The notes under the pieces: model-generated
Seen by the model: only the letters and a program-made list of their open reading frames with translations
What the model was told of the DNA's origin: nothing
Database searches by the model: none
Part shown: one piece after another, positions 1 to 11,800 of the stretch
Layout: each line of letters begins with the position of its first letter
Position numbering within the stretch: the first letter of the stretch is position 1
Assembly: GCA_009746045.1 (NCBI GenBank)
Contig: RPFO01000485.1
Coordinates: forward strand, 1,001,223-1,064,062
Direction of reading: 5' to 3'
From: Mesostigma viride
Lineage: Eukaryota; Streptophyta; Mesostigmatophyceae; Mesostigmatales; Mesostigmataceae
Length of the DNA stretch: 62,840 nt
Position numbers and translations under genes: made by a program

Positions 1-1660
1 CCAGTGGGTGCATGCGGCATGTCCCATTATTCTTGGGCCCCTCGCAGGCCTGACGGACTGTGGACCATTCTGCTGAGATGGGCTCTGACGTGTCCTTCCC
101 TGTCTTTCCCCCTTTTTTAACCCCCAATATCCGAGCTCTCCATTTTGGATTAGATTCTCTCCTGTATGTCATCATGATTGTCGCCATCCGTGGCAGTGGT
201 GGCGGCGAGGGCGCCGTCGTCGTTATCATCACCATCATCGTCATCATTTTACTATCACTGGGTACCTTGTTACTAAATATTGTGCGTGAAATTATGCCAG
301 AGATCGTGTGTTCGAATTCAGTATGGTACCAAAATTTCATCGTCAGTATTAGCCCTCTCTTGTGCTGTTCCTACACCAGCCCCGCCGCGCCATGGTCACC
401 AGGTTCTCTTGTAAGCTAGTAACGTACGAGTCTTATATCGAGACGGCATGCCTTGGGTTTACAGACAATAGTGAGCATAACACAAAGCGGGGGGTTCCCA
501 ATTTCTGTGCTACTGGTGCTTCTTCCCCTTCAAGGTCCTTATTTTTCCTTCAAGCATGCTGTGGTTATCGCAAATGCCTGCGTGCAGGGTTTGATATTTT
601 CAAAATTCCAACCAAGCAGCCATGTCGATCCCCCGGCGGAAAGACCGACAAAGACACACAACAACCCGTTGGCAGCAATGTTCATTGGGACTAAACCCGA
701 CAGACCACCGCCCCGTTTTGACGAACCACCACCTAAAGTGTAACTGGGCGTATGCAACACGTCCTTGTCATATGCCTAGCTCATGTTAAGTCGAGGCTGC
801 CTTCTCTGGCGTTATTATATTTTTGGCGAGTGGCGGTTAAGGTAGCTACCTGTACATCAGCGCCTGTCCAAGTGAGCCCTGTGAGCGGCCGACTCTGCCT
901 GCCTCTATGTATATATGAGCCTGATGTTACCTGGGCGGCAGTAATGTACGAGCGAGCGTATAAGTATATGCTTGGATGTAAACTCCCATGCAATTCAGTT
1001 TTAATAAATTTTCTTGACAATTTACCAGCTGAAAAAGATATAAAATAACGCTTGGGGGGACGTCAGCGTATAGTACCACTGGAATCCAAAGCCGGCAGCT
1101 GTGTTTGGTGCTTCGGAAACGGGGTACAACTAGTGGATAGGAATATACGTGGAACGTAAGGTGTATATCACCTCAATATCTGTGCCCAGCTTAGTACCAA
1201 TGGGCGCGAATGCTCCTGGCTGCATCCCTGCTTGACCAAGGTCGTCATTTCTTCAATTCCAGACGGACCGTAGCAGCTCTTCTCTCACCCGCATCCCCAG
1301 CATGCATCACCCCCTTGATCTCCCTTTGCTTAATATCATCAAGGAGACAACAATAATATGGACATGTACAAACGAGGGCAGATGTATATGCATGGGAGTC
1401 ACCCGGGAGGACACAGTTAAGAGATTGAGAGTGCCAGACTCTGTGTCACCACAGAGAATTCGAAGGCATATGCAGCCCAACAGCAGCAAAATATGCTTTG
1501 CAAGAGTAATATGGTCGCTTAGTGGGATCTGCCTAACTCCCCTTCCCACCCCTTTGCCTTCGCAGCCCTCGGGCTGTCCGAGAGAGAGCAACAGGTCGGC
1601 AGTGAGCCAGGTTCGCCCCGCCTCGCGCGGCCGCCTCCGAAACCTCCTCAGACTGCACAC
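1..1660. other. No gene seen
   Basis: I see no convincing gene here. Open frames are short, overlap on both strands and show no recognisable motif. AT-rich and GC-rich patches alternate. The last part grades into the LINE-like remnant that follows. Confidence 0.5.
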
Positions 1661-2480
1661 ATTTCTTATGCCAACGTCGCCTCATTCCGCCTGGCCGCTT
1701 GGTCGGTGCTTACTCGCCGGGATCTGTCCAGCTTCCCCCGCCCCCGCCTTCAGCTCATCGCCCTCTGCTCCCTCCTCGGGCGCTCTGTCGCCGAGATCTG
1801 GGCCCCCACTTCCATGAATTCCACTCCGAAATCCGCTCCATCATCACCCAGGCCCTCGTGCAGCACGTGACACAACTCGCCGCAAATGTGGCGGCCATGG
1901 GCGGCACGCTGGCTGCCGAGCTTCCCCTCCTCTCCTCCACCACATACCACCGCCACCTCCTTGGAAGCTCCTCGCCTCCACCTCCAACACCACAGACGCC
2001 CTCACCGCCCAGCTCCTCGCCATCGACAAGCGCCTGCAGGACAATGCCATAGCCATCGAGTGCTTGCAAAACACCGCTGGCATCACTGCCCAGGCGGTGA
2101 AGGACATCGCCGCCCACCCAGCCCCTGCTGGCCCTGTCGGCGATGCCCCTCCCACCCAGACCTGGGCAGCCATGCTGATGAACCACACCACCACCACCAC
2201 CTCCGCCATCGCCGCCCAGCTTAAGCAGCAGACGCTGGCCTCTCAGAGGCCGAGCTCGACAATGGCGCAGCCTTAACGTCATAGTCAAGCACTTCGACCA
2301 GCTGCAGGACGAGACCTCGATCTGAGATCCTTGCCCTGGCGTTTGAGAACAAAATCCTTGTCCCCATGGCTCTCACTGGTAAGGGCAAGCCGCGGGGGGT
2401 GACCCGTCTTCCGGCCCCGCTCGCGGGGTAAGGCCGGCCCCTCCCCCTTGCTCCTCACCTTTGACACCATGGCGACTGAG
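1661..2480 (+). pseudogene. Decayed LINE ORF1-like (RNA-binding) copy
   Basis: Plus-strand remnant related to the minus-strand ORF1-like gene at 34,043-35,428. Matching pieces include AMGGTLAAELPLLSS (about 1,897-1,940) and QNTAGITAQAVKDIAAHP (about 2,064-2,120), but they lie in different frames and several stops intervene. It stops resembling the family near 2,480. In intact relatives this protein has an N-terminal region, a coiled coil and an RRM-like plus C-terminal nucleic-acid-binding module like L1 ORF1p. It is not expected to make a working protein. Confidence 0.7.
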
Positions 2481-3605
2481 TATCAGCCAGGGCGGGGAGG
2501 TGACGGACTGACGGGCCATGCAGCAGAAGCAGCTTCACCAGCGTACTAGTGCATTAGGGCGGGCTGCCTTCAAGATCGATCGAGCACATCATTGGGTGTT
2601 GGTGTGCTGTGAGTGCAGTTGCCAGCATCCCCGCTCAGCATCCCTGACACATCCACGCTATTCGCCAGAACGCACCTCTCTCGCACCTGGCAGGGAAGTG
2701 TTGCGTTGACACCGTGGCTGGCGGGTGGGATGTTGAAACCGCGGCCAGCTGGCGGTGGGGGCGAAGAAAACGGGGCCGATCGGAACAGCCATGCCGAAAG
2801 GCACATCCACAATCCTCTGTAGCACGCCGCTGCCACTGCTGTTCAACAATGCTGCTGCTGGCTTCCGCCACAGCGCCTACATCCTTTCGGTCCTCCTGCC
2901 GATGTGGCATGTCCTACTGCTTCTCAGCTGCTGCTGCTGCTGCTGCTTGTGCTCTTGCTGGTGATCATGCCGCTGCTGTTGGTAGCGATCAAGGCAATCG
3001 GGGCCATTTCCATATCACCCCTACACGCATCGCCCTTCTGTGCATGATTCCTCCTTGTTGTACTTCGTGCACCCACTGTCCTATAATAATCCCCTGACGC
3101 GGCCGCCTCCTGACGCAACTGCCAGCATAAGCATCCCGTCATTCTCGTCCTCCCCGCTGTCCTGGCCAGCACGCAACAAGGGGTGGACACCATCAAGGGG
3201 GACTCGGGCTGTCCTTCCAACAGGGTCCCTGCGACGATCCCACCTGCACTCGGACGTCCCCTGACGTACATTCATGACCGTTTGGGTTCGCAACCCACGC
3301 GGAAGTGGCCAGCGGGGCGGTTGGCTGTACTCGCGCCAAGAGGCGATTGCCGGGCGACCACCACCACGCATGTTGTCCACACCTCTTCCCTCATCTTTGT
3401 TGCCCAGGTCAGTACAACCATCGCATGCATGCAACCTGGCTGTTGACACGCTCCTGCCCCCCTTGAGTGTGAGGATAGTCACGAAACAAACCGGCGCGGG
3501 CGGTGCTGGTGGCAGCATGCAGCTGATCAAGCAGGACGGAGCTGGGGTACCTGCTCCGCGCAGTCCTCGATCTCCTGCTGTGCGGTACAAAAATCACCCC
3601 AGCGC
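2481..3605. other. No gene seen
   Basis: GC-rich DNA with long but overlapping frames on both strands and no motif I recognise. A short CTG-rich patch lies near 2,926-2,950. Confidence 0.4.
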
Positions 3606-3770
3606 AATCAATTAATTAAGTAATTAATAGACACGTGACTGCGTCACGTGAGCAGAAGTCCTCAGTGGGAGGGGAACATGGGAAGGAATGGATGGTATAA
3701 GCTATCTAGGTCCTAGTTACAGGGTTATGGGCACCGCGGCCCGAATCGCTATGAATGTTATACTTGGTCA
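3606..3770 (+). repeat. Dispersed repeat, copy 1 (second copy at 17,062)
   Basis: About 150 bp nearly identical to 17,062-17,215 in the same orientation. Both copies carry ACACGTGACTGCGTCACGTG, then a GGGAGGGGAACATGGG-like stretch, and end near GCCCGAATCGCTATGAATG. No coding capacity is seen and the family is unknown. Confidence 0.8.
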
Positions 3771-4111
3771 CACGCGGAGCCCCCACAGGCTTGGGGGTGG
3801 TCTCCTTCATCACTACTTGCCATCTATCCTTGCGCACCATCTGCCTCCATATTACAGACAAACCAGGAGGCTGCCCGGGGGTGAGCCCGTCACGTCTAGT
3901 GTAGCACATGTCCATGCCGAGTCTATCACGAAAAGTCCCCAGCGCAAATGCTTGAACATTCACCACGGCATGATCATGCCTCAACCATCTTTGTATGATC
4001 ACCACCCAGCTCGCAGTAGCAACGGCGGCACTTACAAAGGGAGAACGTTGTGCCAAGCCGTCTGCGATGCGCAAAACAGCCTGTGAAGGCTCCCAGCATA
4101 ATTATTCTAGG

Positions 4112-4735
4112 GTTGGACTAGCTACTCTGTTCCCGGGACGACTGGACCCCGTACCGAGTACGTACTGTTCAGGTCACGCGGTACCGAACCCCAGACATGT
4201 TCGGGTCCCGCCAAGGTCGCCGGTACCCGATACCGAGAATATTCGGGTCAGTACGGTCTGACCAAACCCCGTACCAAGTAGTATGCGAACGTGAGCGATA
4301 CCGAATATACCACCATCTGGACGTATATACGTATGTTTGTAAGCTTGATTATCCATCGAATATTACAATGAAGAAGTTGGATTCACCGCATCGCGCCGTC
4401 CCTGAATCGTGCAGCTGGATGCTCACAGCCTCGATTGAGTCGATGCCTCGAAACTTTCTAGCAGCCAAGTTGATCGTGCCAAGAGATGACACAATTTCAT
4501 TGGCCAGGACGGCAAAACCTAGCTATCAAATATCCGGTACGCACTCGAACCCGAACATGTTTGGGTCAAACCAGGGGTGCTGGTACCGAATACCGAGTAT
4601 GTTTGTATCTGGCCAACAGGACCGGTACCCGATACTGGCACTATTCGGTGCTGCTCAAGGCCACCGGCACCCAGACATGTTCGGGTGCTGGTGTTCGGGT
4701 AACGGGTACCGGCCCAACCGAGTAGCCCAGCCCTA
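4112..4735. mobile_element. Possible hAT-like nonautonomous element
   Basis: The ends are imperfect inverted repeats: TAGGGTTGGACTAGC at the left and the complement of TAGGGCTGGGCTACTCGG at the right. Inside are several subterminal copies of ACATGTTCGGGT and GGTACCGAATACCG-like words. TAGGGxTGG ends with CGGGT-rich subterminal repeats are typical of hAT elements. I found no clean 8-bp target duplication, so the call is tentative. Confidence 0.35.
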
Positions 4736-5000
4736 ATATATCAGTTACAACCCTCGTGTGCGCAGTGCGCTGGATCCCACACGACAGACTAGATTCAGGT
4801 TTCCGAATAAATGGTTATATCTACAAGCAGGCGAGACATGGTGGGTATGATCACAGACATCTGACCGCCCACCGGTGTATAAGGTATGCACAGTTCGTAC
4901 CAGCACATGGCGCACCTTGACAGCTAGTAGCTGGCCCTCCATACCGCCTCCCACTTGGCCAATCCTCAGAATTGCCATACCTCTATTTTACCTTCTCTCA

Positions 5001-5314
5001 TACCGTAGTGGCCCTTATATCAGTACGCATACTTATGTACGAATTACCCTCCTACAAGCCCCCCCAAATCCTCCTTCCGGCCTCTTACAACCCAAGAAAT
5101 CTCCTTCAGATAGTCAATAACATATTAGGGACTGTTGTCTCCTTGACATTAGAGACCCCCAGAGGGTCTACCTGTAGAGGACCCTCAAGTATATACCCTG
5201 AAAATATACCTACGTACTGTAAAAAAAAATCCCAAAAGTTTACGTACACGTAACAAAAATTCCAAACCTCTTCGTACGATAATTAAGCGTACAAACATAA
5301 GGGCCACTACGGTA
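5001..5314. mobile_element. MITE with TACCGTAGTGG ends, copy 1
   Basis: A 314-bp element with perfect 18-bp terminal inverted repeats, TACCGTAGTGGCCCTTAT at 5,001-5,018 and its complement at 5,297-5,314. If the outer TA is counted as the duplicated target, it fits a Tc1/mariner-type nonautonomous element. A 411-bp relative lies at 36,844-37,254, inverted internally relative to this one. It is just downstream of the synthetase stop codon. Confidence 0.8.
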
Positions 5315-5399
5315 TACTACAGCATGCCTCATCTCATGGATCGATGCAGCTTGCGTCGAGAAAGTGCAGGGGCCAGAATTAGCTGCTAGCAACCGGCGG

Positions 5400-5878
5400 C
5401 TAGCAGCACAGCAGGGTCATGGCCAGCGTGACGGAGGCCAGCAGCCACTGGCGGCGGCGCGCTCGCTCCTGGTGGCCCGGGCCAGACCCGATGACCACGT
5501 ACGCCGCGAGATAGTTGAAGGTGAGCGCCCACACACCCCACGTCAGGTGGGTCAACGCTGCGAGGAGACCACAGCCGGGGTGACGTAGCGAGGGTCCTGT
5601 CATGGCGCTGGGAGTTGCGGAGTCAGAAAGGTAGCCCTGAACACAGTGGACTTGCGCTGCCAACGGCCGGCACATGCCGAATTCCAGCGCTAGCGCCAGC
5701 AGGCCCAGGAGGACCACGTGCGCGGCCCTGGGTCCCTGCGCACTGCGGGCCACGAGGCCCAGGCGCCAGCTGGCCACGAGCCCAAACACGGCGGCGGGTA
5801 GCAGCCGGGGCAGGGCCGTTGCAAGGTTTGCGCTGGCGAGGGGAGGCCCTTGACCCACCGTTTCGGTGCTTTGGACCA
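5400..5878 (-). CDS. NRPS last exon: multi-pass membrane region
   Basis: Joins the previous exon across intron 5,879-6,591 in matching phase (donor GTAAGC, acceptor TTTTCCAG). It encodes about 158 residues with hydrophobic stretches around LLPAAVFGLVASWRLGLVA, VVLLGLLALALEFG, ALTHLTWGVWALTFNYLAAY and WLLASVTLAMTLLCC, the last at the C-terminus. With the hydrophobic end of the previous exon this makes four or five possible membrane helices. I do not recognise the family. It could anchor the synthetase or act as a release or transfer domain. A separate downstream gene is possible if the intron call is wrong. Confidence 0.6.
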
Positions 5879-8800
5879 CTGGAAAAGGGACCAATCAACA
5901 GCAAGGGAGATGGCTTTCAGGATCGAGTTTATCCACCCACCAAGCATGAGCAAGCAAGGCGATGGCCGGTTGCCCTGAGCGCTAAATACGTGAGGTAGAA
6001 TTATGGCCGCAGCCAAACTAGGGGTCACACATGTCAAGAGAAAGGGCCTTGACACACGTTACAGGCGAATACTCACAGGCATATAGGCATGGGACCTCCC
6101 GTAAGCAAGAAACTCAAGCCAGAATCCAGCAAGGATTTAGAATGCGCTGCGGCTCGGGTCCCGTGGGCCTGTTGACTGACAGGTTACTACCTCTGCTGGC
6201 ATATCCGTGCATAAAGACGCCTGGCCACCAATGTACAGACAGCAGTGATGACGACGCAGAGAGATTATGGCCATGGCAATGACGACCACCACAGAAACGA
6301 CAAACCGGCAGCAGCATGCTACCATCATTTCTTCGTCAACCGCCACAACGCTGCATCCTAAATAAACAGAATACTTTACTTAGCAAACCACGCCATATTT
6401 CTCCTATTCTCTCCTATTCTCTCCTATTCTCTCCTATTCTCTCCTATTCTCTCCTATTCTCTCCTATTCTCTCCTATTCTCTCCTATTCTCTCCTATTCT
6501 CTCCTATTCTCTCCTATTCTCTCCTATTCTCTATTCACGCGCCATGAGCATGGTGTCTCAGGCCATGCCGCACGTCAGGCATTTTGCTTACCGGCGCGGT
6601 GGCAGTACACCAGGGTGGCCCCCAGACCACAGGCCCAGACCAGTGGCGCGTTGGCCCGTTTGCTGCAGACATCCCGCTCACATGATGGGCCCGGCCCTGA
6701 TGCCAGCTGGCCAGCGACCGTTGAGGGAGAGGGCAAGGCCCCGTCACCCAACACCTCGCCATCAGACCGCCGCCGCCTCGCATCTCCACGTCCCTTGGAA
6801 CTCCCTGCTCCCTCCTCACCTGCATGATCCTGAGAAACCGCTTGCTTATGCTGGCTTCTGCCATTCCTATTCCCCGCCTCCTCAGCCGCCTCGAAATGCC
6901 CAGCCGTTGCACCACTCCCGCGCAAAGAATCACCCTGTGACCCCTCCACGCCGTCAACCCTCGCAACGCAGCCGCGCGCGCCGCTGCCTCCGCCATGCTC
7001 CTCACCGTTGGGAGCTCAAACACCGATACCGAGCGCTTCTGCTGGGCCCCCATCGCACCCCCCCCTCGCCGTCACCCCGGGGCTGACTCAGCAGCGCCGC
7101 AAGCTCTGGGTCGGCTGCTTCCATCTGCTGTCGCAGCCGCACCGCGTTGAGCGAGTGCCCTCCGATGGCGAAGAAGTTGTCGAGTGCCGACACCACCGGC
7201 AGGCCCAGCGTGGAGCACCAGATGGCGGCACACGCTCCTCCAGCGCGGCCCTCGACAACCGCCCACGCGCCTCCACGCTGCGTGACGCCTTTGACCCTTT
7301 ACTCTCCGATGGGTCGAGAGCAGCCCCCTCTTGGGGACTTGAATTGCCCCCCCCCTGTCCGCCCCTTTTCCGGCCTCAGTTGTCAGGCGGCTCGTAGCCG
7401 CTCCCCCTGCCTGTTCCCCCCCTGGCCCTTGGAACCCAACACGGTCCTCGACTCTTCTTCTCCCATGCGCGCCACCGCCACCGCCTCCTCCGCCAGCCTA
7501 CGAAGCCGCCTCCGGTCCAATTTCCCATTGGGCAGGCGCGGCAATTCTGCCAAGCTGACTGTGCGTGTGGGGATGGCGTATTGCGGCAGGTGGCCCGCCA
7601 GCGCGTGGGCCACGTCCTCATGGGTCACGTACGAGGGGCTGACGACCGCCACCAGCTGCTGACGCGGCACGTGCCCATGCGACCCCTGTTGTGACGCCCA
7701 CTCAATTAGAGGCGCTGGCTCCTGCCCCGGTTGTCTGCCTGCTGGCCGATCCTGACAAAGGGCCTCCTCTCAGGGGCAGGGACGTCACTGCCAGTATTAC
7801 AGCCTGCGTCGGTGCCACCCAGCAGCACCACACCGCACGCGCTGGCGTCCGTCACCCTTGCCAGTATCACCGCCTCCACCCACGCAGGCTCCAGCCGCAC
7901 CCCGTGCACTTGCACCTGCGCGTCCACGCGGCCGCTCAGCACCATCTCTCCACTCGCAAGCATCTTGGCGCGGTCCCCCATGCGGTACCAATGCCGTCGG
8001 CCGCCGTCCACCGCCGGCAAGGTGACAAACTTCTCCGCCGTCAACTCAGGCATGCCAAGGTATCCCTCTGCCAGCATGGGCCCCGCCATGCAGAGCTCAC
8101 CCTGCAGGGACAAGGGGACAGGGTGGCCGAACGCGTCGACCACGCAGGCGTCCACCCCGGGCCAGGGGCGGCCGATGGGGATGACCCCCGAAGCCAGCAT
8201 GGCGTCCGTCACTTCCCCCGACGCGCCATCCCCGCTGATCTCTGTCGACCCGTACAAGTTCACCAGCTTGCAGCCGGCACGTTGCGCACCATCGTGGGCA
8301 CCAGGGGGTGCCTCCCCCGCCCCCGCCCCCTCCCTTGCCTCTCCCTGCTGGCTTAAAACATCCCCCACCCCCACCCCCCGCTGAATGTTCGCCAGTTTTA
8401 GGAACCGCCGGGCCAGCGCCAGGGGCAGCGGCTCGCCGTCGCTGAAGACCAGCCGCAGACCACGGTGGCCTGATGCAGGGCCGGGGGCATGGCGGTGGCT
8501 AGGGCCCGGAGTACAACTGAGGGTAGGGCCCCGACTAGGGTTGAGGGTAGAAGGCTGGTTAGGGCCTGGGCTACCGCTGGTGCCCCCGGGTGCCAGCAGT
8601 GCCACGAACGCGGGCTCGTTCAGCGCCACGTCGAGCAGCGAGGGGACAAAAACGGCACGGGTCACGCATGTGGACGCCATCAGCAGGGCGAGGTCCCCAG
8701 GGTCCCTGGCCTCCTGCTCATTGGCCAGCGCCAGGGGCGCCCCCGCGAGGAGCGCGCCGCACACCTCCAGCGCGTGGTCAATGAAGGTCAGTGTGGCGCG

Positions 8801-11800
8801 CGCCAGCATGACGTCCTCATCGGGGTTAAAGGGGTACAGCTGCCAGTAGGCGGCCAGCTTGGTGGCCAGACCACGGTGGGTGAGCACCGTGCCCTTTGGC
8901 ACCCCTGTGCTGCCGGACGTGAACTGGCAGATGGCGGCCCAGTCAGGGTGCACATGGGGCAGCTTTCCATCATGCTCACCTTTCCCTTCCTCCCCCTCCT
9001 CCCCCTCTTCCCCATCGCCATCGCCATCGCCATCATTGCTGTTGCCATCCATCTCTGCCAGCTGCCCCCTGTCCCCAACCACCAGGGTCCTCATGCAGAG
9101 CCTGCCAGGCTCGCCACCTGCCACGTCGCGCCAGCTGGCCACCTTTGCCGCCGAGGCTGCGTCAGTGAGCACCACCGTTGGCATGGCCGCCACCAGCACA
9201 TTGGCTTGGTACCCGGCCGGATGGCCCACGTCCATCGGTACGTAGCAAGCCCCCGCGCGCAGCACCGCCAGCATCGCCGCCACCATGCGGGGTGAGCGCG
9301 CCATGGCGATGGCGACGCGGCACCCGGGAGACACGCCTGCTGCGACAAGCCGTGTGGCGAGGCGACGCGAGGCACGGTCCAACTGAGAGAAGGTCGTCAT
9401 GGTCATTGCTTCGGTTGTGACGGCGGGTGAAGCTAGTTTTGCTTCTGTTGCTGCTGTTGGTGTCGACGCCGTTGTCTTCCCCGTTCTGTCACTGCTGATC
9501 ACCGCCACCGCATCGCCCCGCGCTGCCACCTGGCGGTCCCACAGCTCGCACAGCGTGCGCTCCGACGCGGCCAGCGGTGGGCCACGAGTGATGCTGACTC
9601 GACCATTGAGCGCTCGCTCACAGTACCGCCAACTAGCACGTCATTTGCGTCGCCGACATCCTGGGCCAGGTGTCCTGCACAACCGCCATCTATGCCTTCA
9701 ACGGCAGTCCCTGTTTCGACCCCATCACTCATCGGCCACGCCACCGCCCCCTGACACTCCCCCCCGCCAGCGACAGGTCGCGCACACGCAAGCGATCGGC
9801 GCGACCCGACGCAGCAGCGGCCGCGACGCCCCTGGCCAGATGGCCCAAACCCACCAGCAGCGCCTCCATGGTGGAGCGGTCAAACAGCTCCCTCGCGTAC
9901 ACCAGTGTGCCCTGCACGCCCGCCGGGCCCATGCCCTCCTCATCGCTGCCACACTGCTTGCCACCCACAACACTGTCGGCACCCGATTTTTTATCGCTGG
10001 CCCCCAGGTCCTTGACACCTGCAGCAGGATCTTGCCGCCGCTGCCCATGCCGCTGCCGCCGCTGCCCATGTCGCTGCCGCCGCTCACGTCCATGTAAATC
10101 TCCAAGTCCATCTTGGCGCGGGGGGAGGGGGCGTGACCGCGCGAGAAGATGCTGCCCTCCGCCCCGTGGGGCGCGCCGCCATCTGCACCACTGTCACTTC
10201 CACCACCCAGGCCGCCAAACTCGCTGAACATGACGAGGACTTGGAAGAGCGGGCTGAAGGAAAGGTCCCTCGGCAGGTCCAGCGCGCCCACCACCTTGTG
10301 GATAGGGGCATCCGCATGCCGCATGCCCCCAAGCAGCGCGTCCCTCACGCCCTTCACGACCTCGCTGATGCTGGCATCCCCAGGGACATCCACACACAAC
10401 GGCAGCGGGTTGATGAAGCAGCCAACAAGGGGCAGCAGCTCGGGAGATGACCGCCCGTGAAAGGGCGTGCCTAGGACCACCTTATCCTGACGACTGCACC
10501 GACCCAGCGCCACCGCCCACAACGCCAGCAGAACCGAGTACAGCGTCGCGCCGCATTCGGCTGCCAGCGACCGCAGCCCCCCAAGGGTCCCCGGGTCCAT
10601 CGAGAAGGGCAGTGTGCCTGCGGCAAACCCCTGCACGCGCGCCCGCGGCCAGTCCGTCGGCAGTTCCAGCAACGGGGGCGCATTGACCAGGTGCCGGCGC
10701 CAGTAGTCCAGCTGGCGCCGCATCTCGCCGCCGCCCTCCAGCCGCCGGCGCTGCCACTGCGCATAGTCAACGTATTGGAGCGGCAGCGGGGGCAGGGAGG
10801 GAGGGTGTCCCTGCGTGGCAGATGCCATGGACCGGTAGCAGGCCGCCAGCTCGCGCTCAACCACGGCTGACGAGAGGCCGTCAAAGATAGAGTGGTGGAT
10901 GGAGAACGCCACCGCGCTGCCGCCGCCCTGCACTAGGGGGGAGGAGGCCATCTCGCTAGGGGGGGTGATCGGTGAGGGGTGTCCGGTCCCGGTCCAGCGG
11001 ATGAGGGAGGCACGAAACAGCGGCTCGGACCCGTACAGGTCAAACGAGTGGCACGCGTGGTCCGCCAGCGTGCGCTGGATGTGTGACTCGATGGCCTTGG
11101 GGTCTTGGCCAGAGAGGTCGGTCGTGTCCAACGGAAGAATAAACTCAGACGTGGGGACAACCCGCTGTAACAAGATGGAGGCGGACCCTCCATTTGAAGG
11201 GGGGTGGCTGCCGGCACTTGATCCCCCCCCCAACAGGTAACGTGTTCGCAGCGACGCGTGCCGTTCCACGAGCCAGGACAGCGAGCGCGAGAAGAGGGCC
11301 GGGTCGAGCTGGCCAATCGCGGAGCGCCACACGTGCGCGCACGTGTACGCGGCGGTGCCAGGGTACATGGCCTCAAACAGCAGCATCTGTTCTTGGGCGT
11401 AGGAGACCACGGTCGGCTTGCCTTGGGTGTGGGAAGCAAGGGAGGGCTTGCCGGGGCCAGAGTTGGGGGCGGTTGCGGGTACCAGCATGGTGTCTCTGAG
11501 GGACATGTCCAGGGGGGCGGACAGTGCCATTGCCATCCTCTTTCTCAGATCATCCTCACTGTTGTGCTTATGATTGTTCCAAGCATTGCCACCTTGGCCG
11601 CTGGGGCCCCGGTCATGCTGGTCTGCGCTGGCATTCCCTGGTGCCACAGTAGTCTGCATGCCCGGGCTGACTGCCGCCCCCGCCCCCGCCCCCCCTGCCA
11701 TCAACCACATCTCCTCGCACATCGCCGCCACGGCTGCCAGGTCCTTTTGCGCCAGCAGGTCAGGTAATGTGATCCCCAGCTGCATGCCGTTGGACACCCT

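Noticed and set aside
3081-3590. 169-codon minus-strand frame
   Set aside because: No motif, overlapping frames on both strands and biased composition; no support as a gene.
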